Source of the DNA: Roseomonas sp. KE0001 | Lineage (GTDB): Bacteria > Pseudomonadota > Alphaproteobacteria > Acetobacterales > Acetobacteraceae | Assembly (NCBI RefSeq): GCF_016107285.1 | Contig: NZ_RCVQ01000003.1 | Span: forward strand, 496,001 to 560,000 | Length of the DNA: 64,000 bases | Reading direction: 5' to 3' | Shown: in pieces, positions 1-6,154 of the stretch | Numbering within the stretch: position 1 is the first letter of the stretch | How the letters are laid out: every line of letters begins with the position of its first letter | Translations under genes and position numbers: made by a program | The notes under the pieces: model-generated | Databases searched by the model: none | What the model saw: only the letters and a program-made list of their open reading frames with translations | Told to the model about the DNA's origin: nothing

Positions 1-728
1 AACTCCAGCACGTTGTGGCCGCCGATGAAGCGGGCGACGAAGGCGCTGGCCGGGCGCTCGAAGATCTCGCGCGGCGGCGCGGCCTGGGCAATGCGGCCAT
101 GATCCATCACCACGGCGAGGTCGGAGAGCGCCATGGCCTCCTCCTGCCCGTGCGTGACATGGATGAAGGTGATGCCGAGCTCGCGCTGCAGCCGCTTCAG
201 CTCCTCGCGCATCTGGCCGCGCAGGAAGGGGTCGAGGGCGGAGAGCGGTTCGTCGAGCAGCAGCACCTTGGGGCGGGTGATCAGGGCGCGGGCCAGGGCG
301 ACGCGCTGCTGCTGGCCGCCGGAGAGCTGCGCGGGCAGACGGTCCGCCATCGTCTCGAGCTGCACCAGGCGGAGGAACTCCCGCGCCCGCGCCAGGCGCT
401 CCGCCTTGCCCACCCCGCGCATGCGCGGCCCGAAGGCGATGTTCTCGAGCGCCGAGAGGTGCGGGAACAGGGCGTAGCTCTGGAACATCATCGCCGTGCC
501 GCGCTCGGCCGGCTTCAGGTCCGTGACGTTGCGCCCGGCCAGGAGGATGTCTCCCGCGCTGATGCTCTCATGGCCGGCGATCATCCGCAGGGTGCTGGTC
601 TTGCCGCAGCCGGAGGGGCCGAGCAGGCAGCAGTAGCTGCCGCCGGGGATCAGGAGGGAGAGGCCGTCCACCGCGACGGTGGCGCCATAACGCTTGGTGA
701 CGCCGATCAGCTCCACATCCGGCCGCAA
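1..728 (-). CDS. ABC transporter ATP-binding protein, PotA-like (3' end outside window)
   Basis: Nucleotide-binding subunit of an import ABC transporter. Translation of the minus strand shows Walker A GPSGCGKT, a Q-loop region with FQSYALFPHLSALENI, the signature LSGGQQQRVALARAL and Walker B LLLDEPLSALDP, followed by a switch histidine (THGQEEAMALSD). The order and the segment FVARFIGGHNVLEF resemble the spermidine/putrescine-type family (PotA/PhnT group), but the C-terminal regulatory TOBE part lies beyond the window and the partner permeases are not visible, so the substrate is unknown. No ATG is in frame. A TTG at 728 follows AGGAGGAGG by about six bases and is the best start; a GTG at 716 is the alternative. 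Confidence 0.9.
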   Translation of the reverse strand, partial: MRPDVELIGVTKRYGATVAVDGLSLLIPGGSYCCLLGPSGCGKTSTLRMIAGHESISAGDILLAGRNVTDLKPAERGTAMMFQSYALFPHLSALENIAFGPRMRGVGKAERLARAREFLRLVQLETMADRLPAQLSGGQQQRVALARALITRPKVLLLDEPLSALDPFLRGQMREELKRLQRELGITFIHVTHGQEEAMALSDLAVVMDHGRIAQAAPPREIFERPASAFVARFIGGHNVLE

Positions 729-959
729 GCCCGTCCTCCTCCTGCCATCCGCCGCCCCCATGCAAGCGCCGCACCAGGGTGACGCCCGCCGGCGCGCCGG
801 CGATCGGCACCACGGTCGGAAGGGCGGATTGCCCAGGATGAAGGCAGATGCTCCCGCCACCGGCCGGGGCTCTGCCGGCCTCCTGGGCACCTCCTTCATT
901 CTGAGGATGCGAGGAGGACTTGTGTCTCTTAATCTGGAAGGACAGGACAAAGGACCTTC

Positions 960-1937
960 ATGCCGGACACCACCTCCACGATCTGCGGGACCTGCCCGTC
1001 CCTGGCGGACATGGCCTGTTTGGTGCCGACGCTGAATGCGGTGGTGGACGCAGCCTGGCATCCCGGCTGGGCGCCCGCCGCCCTGGTGCGCCTGGTCCAG
1101 TTCTGCGGAGCGCTGCGCGAGGGGACCGATCCCGAGAAATGGGCGATGCTTCGGCACAGCCTGCGGGAGCATCCCGTGCGCCGCCTGGTGATGGAGGACC
1201 CGCTGGCCCGGCTGGCGCTGGAGCATCCTGGCGACACGGCCGGCCATCCCCTCCTGCGCGACCTGCTGCTGGGCCTGGGCGAAGGGCCGCGGATGCTGGA
1301 GCAGGCCTCGCGGGCCGGGCGGGATCTTTTCGCGGTCTCCTCGCAGATCGGCCTGCCAGCCGGGTTGAGGGGCCAGGCCGCCTTCCTGGCCAGCGTGGTC
1401 GAGGGGATGCTGGAGCGGCAGCCGGGGGCGGAAATCCTCACGCTCGGCGCGGGCCATCTGCGCGAGGCCGCCCTGGTGCGGCAGCGCGGCGCCATCGGCC
1501 GCTGGGTGGCGCAGGCCACGGAGCAGGACGTCCTGACGCGGATGCGGGACAGCCTGCCGTCTGGTCTGCCGGTGCGGAGCCTGCGCTGCAGCCTCGGCGG
1601 CTTCGTGCGCCGGCCCTACATGCGCGGCTGCTTCGACCTCATCCTGCTGCCCCTGCTGCCGGATGCGCTGGATGCCAACGGGCTGCGGAACCTGGCCGAT
1701 GCCGCCTTCGCGGCGCTCAAGCCCGGCGGGATGCTGCTGATCGGCAGTCCCGCCGGTCCGGCGCCGGAAGCGGCCTGGATGGAGGCCTTCCTGCACTGGC
1801 GCCCGGCCTGGCGCACAACGCAGGACCTGCTGGCGGCTTTCGCGGTGCTGCCGCCGGCCCAGCTCACGACCTGCCGCGCCTTCAGCAGCCCGGAAGGCCG
1901 GCTGGTCTATGCGGTGGCGGAGCGCCGGCGGCGCTGA
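960..1937 (+). CDS. SAM-dependent methyltransferase-like protein
   Basis: 325-residue protein with a helical N-terminal half (residues 1-150) and a Rossmann-type methyltransferase core. Motif I is at residues 158-170 (EILTLGAGHLREAAL), a strand-4-like FDLILLPLLPDAL follows near 225 and a motif-III-like GGMLLIGSPAG near 260. The N-terminal pattern EDPLARLALEHPGD together with GAGHLREA recalls the PhcB-type 3-hydroxypalmitate methyl ester group of methyltransferases, where it reads roughly eDPf..rar.KPrGYaGD and GhlRE. The acidic residue normally ending motif II is not obvious, so activity is uncertain. It is a lone gene, divergent from the ABC gene, with an AGGA sequence about five bases before its ATG. 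Function is inferred only at family level. Confidence 0.6.
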   Translation: MPDTTSTICGTCPSLADMACLVPTLNAVVDAAWHPGWAPAALVRLVQFCGALREGTDPEKWAMLRHSLREHPVRRLVMEDPLARLALEHPGDTAGHPLLRDLLLGLGEGPRMLEQASRAGRDLFAVSSQIGLPAGLRGQAAFLASVVEGMLERQPGAEILTLGAGHLREAALVRQRGAIGRWVAQATEQDVLTRMRDSLPSGLPVRSLRCSLGGFVRRPYMRGCFDLILLPLLPDALDANGLRNLADAAFAALKPGGMLLIGSPAGPAPEAAWMEAFLHWRPAWRTTQDLLAAFAVLPPAQLTTCRAFSSPEGRLVYAVAERRRR

Positions 1938-1940
1938 GGA

Positions 1941-2588
1941 TCAGCGCCCTTCGCGCGCCGCCAGGGCGGCGATCTGCCGCCGCATGGCGTCGAGCAGGGC
2001 GGAGACCTGCCCGCCATTGCGGCTGATCACCGCCGAGTACTCGCTGCGCTGGGTCAGGCGGAGCGACGTGCCCTCGGCGATCACGTCCACCACGCGCGGC
2101 TGGCCGCCGACCTCGCTGACCCGCCAGTCGAGGCTGAAGGGGGCGCTGTTGGGTCGCTCGATCACGGTGTTCACCAGCGCGTCATCCTCCGTGCGCTGCT
2201 GGCTGCGGCCCAGGCTGAAGCGCACCCCCTGATACTCGCCGAAGCGCGCCGAGAGGTTGCGGATCAGGGTCTCCTCGAAGAGCCGCATGTATTCCTGCTG
2301 CTCGGCGGGCGTGGCCACGCGCCACCACCGGCCGAGCACGAAGCGGCCCACGCCCTCGACATCCACGGCGCGGCGCAGGATCGCGGCCACCTGCTGGCGC
2401 CGCGTGGCGATGTCCTGTTGCGCGTTGATCGCGCTCACGAGATCCCGGCCGGTGGTCTCGATGAAGCTGCCGGCCCGGCCGATATCGACCTGCGCGCGCG
2501 CGGCGCCGGCGGCCAGGAACTGCGCGGTGAAGGGAAGGGCCAGCGCGCTGGCCAGGAGAAGGCGGCGGTTCATCCGGTTCGATCTCAT
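1941..2588 (-). CDS. mlaC: MlaC/Ttg2D-family phospholipid-binding periplasmic protein
   Basis: 215 residues with an N-terminal signal peptide (residues 1-33, twin arginine then a hydrophobic stretch, Ala-rich cleavage region). The mature part matches the Tol_Tol_Ttg2/MlaC family: FIETTGRDLVSAIN, the helix VEGVGRFVLGRWWR and the strand block FSLDWRVSEVGGQPRVVDV. MlaC ferries phospholipids through the periplasm between the outer membrane MlaA complex and the inner membrane Mla ABC transporter; some alphaproteobacterial members (HpnM) are tied to hopanoids. The start overlaps the mlaA stop by four bases, so the two are translationally coupled. No Mla permease or ATPase gene is in the window. Confidence 0.85.
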   Translation of the reverse strand: MRSNRMNRRLLLASALALPFTAQFLAAGAARAQVDIGRAGSFIETTGRDLVSAINAQQDIATRRQQVAAILRRAVDVEGVGRFVLGRWWRVATPAEQQEYMRLFEETLIRNLSARFGEYQGVRFSLGRSQQRTEDDALVNTVIERPNSAPFSLDWRVSEVGGQPRVVDVIAEGTSLRLTQRSEYSAVISRNGGQVSALLDAMRRQIAALAAREGR

Positions 2589-3400
2589 TCCTTGCCGAGC
2601 GGAGCGGGGGAGGGGCGCGTGTCCAGCGGCCCGCCGATGCCGAAGCCGGTGGCCCGGGCCTCCGGCGCGGTGCCGCCTCCGTTGCGGATCTCGTAATTGC
2701 GGCCCTGGCGGTAGGCGCTGCGGATGGTGCTGTAGGGGTCGAGACTGGTCGCCCTGACGTCCGCGATGGTGTCCAGCAGCCCCTCACGCGTATCCAGGAT
2801 GGTCAGCCCGGTCTGCACCCAACCCAGTGTCTCCGCCGTGTTGTCCCCATTGGCCACCACCCAGGTGATCGGGTTGGCGGCGATGTCGACTCCAAACCCC
2901 ACAAGGTCGCGCGGGTTGCTGGGGCCGAGCACGGGGATGAACAGATAGGGGCCTTCGCCCAGGCCCCAGACGGCGAGGGTCTGACCGAAATCCTCGCCAT
3001 GGCCGGGCAGGCCGACCTCCTTCGCCACGTCGAACAACCCGCCGATGCCGAAGCTGCTGTTCATCAGGAAGCGGGCCAGGGTGGTGGCGCTGCGCTCCAC
3101 GCTGCCCTGCAGCACGTCGTTCATGAAGATCACCGGGCTGCGCAGGTTGGTCAGCACATTGCGCACGCCGCCCCGCACCGGCTGCGGCAGGACGAAGCGG
3201 TAGACCCGCGCCGCGGGCTCCAGCACGACGGTATCGATGCCCTCGTGCACCGCGTACATGCCGCGGTTGAAGGGCTCCAGCGGGTCGTTGTTCTGCTCGA
3301 ACTCCGCCAGCGCCTCGGGATCGCTGGCCGGCGGCCGCGTGGCGCAGGCGGACAGGGCGAGCAGGCCGAGCAGCAGGAGAAGCGGGCGGCGGACGGGCAT
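2585..3400 (-). CDS. mlaA: MlaA/VacJ outer membrane lipoprotein
   Basis: 271 residues starting with a lipoprotein signal peptide with lipobox LSAC near residue 18. The VacJ core follows: DPLEPFNRGMYAVHEGID, then NVLTNLRSPVIFMNDVLQG, then RFLMNSSFGIGGLFDVA, and EDFGQTLAVWGLGEGPYL with the PxLGPSNPRDLVG block. MlaA sits in the inner leaflet of the outer membrane beside porins and removes mislocalised phospholipids, handing them to MlaC. It is the first gene of the mlaA-mlaC pair. The region upstream contains a 9-base inverted repeat listed separately. Confidence 0.93.
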   Translation of the reverse strand: MPVRRPLLLLLGLLALSACATRPPASDPEALAEFEQNNDPLEPFNRGMYAVHEGIDTVVLEPAARVYRFVLPQPVRGGVRNVLTNLRSPVIFMNDVLQGSVERSATTLARFLMNSSFGIGGLFDVAKEVGLPGHGEDFGQTLAVWGLGEGPYLFIPVLGPSNPRDLVGFGVDIAANPITWVVANGDNTAETLGWVQTGLTILDTREGLLDTIADVRATSLDPYSTIRSAYRQGRNYEIRNGGGTAPEARATGFGIGGPLDTRPSPAPLGKE

Positions 3401-3448
3401 GGTGGGCAGGGTTCCTGACGGCGCGCGGCACGGCGCTGGCTACGGGTA

Positions 3449-3472
3449 CATACATCCGCGGATGGATGTATG
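3449..3472. promoter_or_regulatory. Perfect inverted repeat between mlaA and metF
   Basis: CATACATCC (3449-3457) and GGATGTATG (3464-3472) are exact reverse complements separated by six bases; the inner CATCCGCGGATG is itself palindromic. It lies about 49 bases upstream of the mlaA start and 146 before metF. It could be an operator for mlaA or a small hairpin. No U-tract follows, so terminator function is unlikely. Confidence 0.4.
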
Positions 3473-3526
3473 GAACAGGCTATGGCCAAGTCTCAGTGAA
3501 CAACGTTCCGCGACGACGAGGGATAG

Positions 3527-3597
3527 CATTCTCCCGGCCGCGGGGACGCAATTTCTCCCGGATGTTCCATTTTCCCTGGACGTTCAATTTCTCCCGG
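3527..3597 (+). repeat. Short repeats of period 18 in the metF leader
   Basis: Copies of the motif ATTTCTCCCGG occur at 3551-3561 (exact), 3569-3579 (ATTTTCCCTGG) and 3587-3597 (exact), with starts exactly 18 bases apart. A more distant copy CATTCTCCCGG lies at 3527-3537. The last copy ends about 20 bases before the metF ATG. A GAAC-AAC-GTTC half-palindrome lies just upstream at 3498-3508. The position suggests cis-regulation of metF, but no known motif was recognised. Confidence 0.45.
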
Positions 3598-3617
3598 GTC
3601 TGCGGTAGAGAGGAGGC

Positions 3618-4619
3618 ATGAGCCATCTCCCCGACCACGCCAATGTTGCCCCTGCCGCCGCGGATCTCTCCGCCGGCGCGAGTCCCGGGACCCTGCAACG
3701 CTGGCTGACGGGACCCCGGGTCGCCGGCCTGCCCCTGCCGACCGAGCTGCCGCCGCCGGCGCTCTCCTTCGAGTTCTTCCCGCCGCGCACCGAGAGCCTG
3801 GAGCAGCAGCTCTGGGCCTGCGTGCGGCGGCTCGAGCCGCTGGCGCCGCGCTTCGTCTCCGTCACCTACGGCGCGGGCGGCACCACGCAGGAGCGCACCC
3901 ATGCCACGGTGGCGCGGCTCGTGCGGGAGACCTCGCTGACCCCGGCGGCGCACCTGACCTGCGTCGGTGCCAGCCGGGCCGAGGTGGACGAGGTGGCGCA
4001 CCGCTACTGGGCGGCGGGCGTGCGCCATATCGTCGCCCTGCGCGGCGACGCGCCGGCCGGGCAGGAGAGCTATGTGCCGCACCCGCAGGGCTATGCCTAT
4101 GCCGCCGACCTGGTGGCCGGGCTGCGGCGCGCGGGCGAATTCGAGATCTCGGTCGCCGCCTATCCCGAGACGCATCCCTCCGCCCGGTCGGCGCAGGAGG
4201 ACCTCGACAACCTCAAGCGCAAGATCGATGCCGGGGCGACCCGCGCCATCACCCAGTACTTCTTCGACACCGAGGTCTATCTGCGCTTCCTCGACCGGGC
4301 GCACGCCGCCGGCATCACCGTGCCGATCGTGCCGGGCATCCTGCCGGTCTCCAACTTCACCCAGGTGGCCAAGTTCTCGGCCATGTGCGGCGCCAGCGTG
4401 CCGGCCTGGATGGGCCGCCTGTTCGAGGGGCTGGACGATGATCCCGAGACCCGCCGCATGGTGGCGGCCGCCCTCGCCGCCGAGCAGGTGCGGCTGCTGC
4501 AGGCCAACGGGGTGGACGAGTTCCACTTCTACACCCTGAACCGCGCCGACCTGACCTATGCCATCGCCCATATCCTGGGCGCCCGGCCGATGCGGCAGGC
4601 GCCGGCCGACCCGGCCTAG
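3618..4619 (+). CDS. metF: 5,10-methylenetetrahydrofolate reductase
   Basis: 333-residue MTHFR. It reduces methylene-THF to methyl-THF with FAD and NAD(P)H, supplying methionine synthase. Visible family features are SFEFFPPRTESLEQQL with the catalytic Glu near residue 52, SVTYGAGGTTQERTH, HLTCVGASR, the FAD-contact segment IVALRGDAP, AAYPETHPSA, and FNFD-equivalent ITQYFFDTEVYLRF followed by VPGILPVSN. The N-terminal ~45 residues before SFEFF are longer than in E. coli MetF. GAGAGGAGG ends only two bases before the ATG at 3618, so the site is close but strong. It converges on the next gene; the two stop codons overlap. Confidence 0.95.
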   Translation: MSHLPDHANVAPAAADLSAGASPGTLQRWLTGPRVAGLPLPTELPPPALSFEFFPPRTESLEQQLWACVRRLEPLAPRFVSVTYGAGGTTQERTHATVARLVRETSLTPAAHLTCVGASRAEVDEVAHRYWAAGVRHIVALRGDAPAGQESYVPHPQGYAYAADLVAGLRRAGEFEISVAAYPETHPSARSAQEDLDNLKRKIDAGATRAITQYFFDTEVYLRFLDRAHAAGITVPIVPGILPVSNFTQVAKFSAMCGASVPAWMGRLFEGLDDDPETRRMVAAALAAEQVRLLQANGVDEFHFYTLNRADLTYAIAHILGARPMRQAPADPA

Positions 4620-5437
4620 GCCGGCCGCGCCGGGCTCTCCGGCGCCAGCCGGCGATAGACCGGGCGCAGCAGGAAGGGGCTGAGGAAGAGCGGGAACTGG
4701 CAGAGCGCGCAGAAGATCAGGATGCGCGCATCCGCCGTCGCCGGCAGCACCGCGAGGTAGAGCGCCATGTTGCGGTTGCCGGAGAGCAGCCCGGCCGACA
4801 GGCCGAGCCGCCATCCGGCCGGGCGGAAGGCCAGGGCGGTCAGGGCGTTCAGTCCGAAGCAGGTGGCGAAGGCCAGCAGCAGCCCGCCCAGCATCATCGC
4901 CGGCGCCTGCAGCATCCGCCCCAGCATGCCGTCCATCACCCCGAAGCCGTAGACCACCACCAGCAGCACCGAGGCGCCATCCACCGCCCGGCCCCAGCGG
5001 GCCAGCCGCGCCGGCCCGGCCAGGGCGCGGATGGCGAGCGAGACCAGCAGCGGCAGCCCCACCACCAGCAGCAGGCGGGCCGTCAGCCCGCCGACCGTCA
5101 GCGCCAGGTCGATGCCGAGCAGGCCGAGCGCCAGCGGCGGCGCGGTGAAGGGCAGCAGCAGGGTGGAGAGCAGGGCCACCACCAGCGCGATCTCGCCATC
5201 CAGCCCGACCAGGCGGGCGAAGGCGGGGGAGGAGGTCGCGGCGCAGCCGGTCGCCATCACCACCATGCCGGCGCCGAATCCCGCCTCCAGCCCGGCCGTC
5301 CGCACCACCGCGTAGGTGACCAGCGGGCAGGCCAGGAGCAGCCAGGCCAGCAGGGCGGCGACCAGCAGCGGGCGGCGCAGATAGGCCAGCACCTGCGCCG
5401 GATCGACCCGCAGCAGCACCAGCGTCATCAGCACCAC
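4616..5437 (-). CDS. Bile acid:sodium symporter-like membrane protein (5' end unresolved)
   Basis: A very hydrophobic protein of at least 273 residues with about eight or nine membrane segments; GCAATSSPAFARLVG and LSGNRNMALYLAVLP match the SBF/BASS-type transporter fold (unwound helices with GN and SP motifs). The substrate is unknown. The first in-frame start codon is GTG 5437, but the same frame continues upstream without a stop to about 5575 and encodes a plausible first helix (PLLALAIFAGLFLPPLA). No ATG, GTG or TTG is in that extension. The true start is either a rare codon, or the gene carries an indel in a run of seven C at 5522-5528, which would join an ATG at 5543. Confidence 0.65.
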   Translation of the reverse strand: MVLMTLVLLRVDPAQVLAYLRRPLLVAALLAWLLLACPLVTYAVVRTAGLEAGFGAGMVVMATGCAATSSPAFARLVGLDGEIALVVALLSTLLLPFTAPPLALGLLGIDLALTVGGLTARLLLVVGLPLLVSLAIRALAGPARLARWGRAVDGASVLLVVVYGFGVMDGMLGRMLQAPAMMLGGLLLAFATCFGLNALTALAFRPAGWRLGLSAGLLSGNRNMALYLAVLPATADARILIFCALCQFPLFLSPFLLRPVYRRLAPESPARPA

Positions 5438-5600
5438 GACCGAGGGGGTGAGCAGCGGCCGCGCGGCGCTGGCGAGCGGCGGCAGGAAGAGGCCCGCGAA
5501 GATGGCCAGGGCGAGCAGCGGCCCCCCCTGGCGCGCGGACCATTCCAGGGCACGAATCAGGCTGGCGATGGAAAGCGCTCCGGCTGCGGGCGGCCGGTGG

Positions 5601-5629
5601 TTGGCCGCGTTCGCTCCCCGTTCTATATC
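5601..5629 (+). promoter_or_regulatory. Putative sigma-70-type promoter of the pentapeptide gene
   Basis: TTGGCC (5601-5606) and TATATC (5624-5629) are separated by exactly 17 bases. The expected start of transcription falls near 5636, which is the first base of the proposed GTG start, so the transcript would be leaderless or nearly so. Confidence 0.4.
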
Positions 5630-5635
5630 CAGGGC

Positions 5636-6154
5636 GTGCCCAGGCCAATCCCGCTTCCCCTCCGCCGCATTCTCCCGGTCCTGCTGACCCTTCCGCTCCT
5701 CGGCACGCCCGCCCAGGCGGCCTGTTCCGACGCGGCGGCGCCGGGGGTGGACTGGCGCCGCTGCCTGCAGGACGGCAAGGACCTGCGCGGCGCCGATCTC
5801 AGCGGGGCCGTGCTGCGCGACGCCAGCTTCGCCCGCGGCCGCCTGCAGGATGCCGTGCTGGACCGGGCGGAGGCGCCCGATGCCCGCTTCACCTCGGCCG
5901 AGATGAGCGGGGCGAGCCTGGCCGGGGCGGTGCTGCGCGGCGCCGACTTCACCCGCGCCGACCTGAGCCGCGCCGTCCTGCGCCAGGCCGACCTGCGCGG
6001 CGCCCGCTTCTTCCGCGCCGATCTCAGCGAGGCCGACCTGACCGGCGCCATCATCGCCGGCGCCGATCTCTCCACCGCCCGACTCGGCGGCGCCCTCTGG
6101 GTCGACGGGGAGACCCGTTGCGCCGCGGCCTCCGTGGGGTCCTGCCAGCGATGA
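5636..6154 (+). CDS. Secreted pentapeptide-repeat protein
   Basis: 172 residues: a signal peptide (residues 1-30, LRRILPVLLTLPLLGTPAQA then A), a short Cys-bearing segment (CSDAAAPGVDWRRC), then about twenty A(D/N)LXX-type pentapeptides from LRGADLSGAVLRDASF to GADLSTARLGGALW, and a C-terminal tail with two more Cys. Such repeats fold into a right-handed quadrilateral helix. The Cys-xx-W-x-x-C start (often annotated as a periplasmic pentapeptide protein) suggests export; it is not a Qnr-like cytoplasmic gyrase binder. A GTG at 5597 in the same frame would add 13 residues but lies upstream of the apparent promoter. Its stop overlaps the uvrD start (ATGA). Confidence 0.8.
   Translation: MPRPIPLPLRRILPVLLTLPLLGTPAQAACSDAAAPGVDWRRCLQDGKDLRGADLSGAVLRDASFARGRLQDAVLDRAEAPDARFTSAEMSGASLAGAVLRGADFTRADLSRAVLRQADLRGARFFRADLSEADLTGAIIAGADLSTARLGGALWVDGETRCAAASVGSCQR

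Noticed and set aside
3520-3617. SAM or SAH riboswitch before metF
   Set aside because: No conserved core of SAM-I, SAM-II or SAH riboswitches was found; only short periodic repeats are present.
3480-5648. Long open frame of 722 codons on the minus strand across metF
   Set aside because: It is the antisense shadow of metF, whose protein has a full set of family motifs. The shadow is Arg/Gly/Ala-rich with no family pattern.
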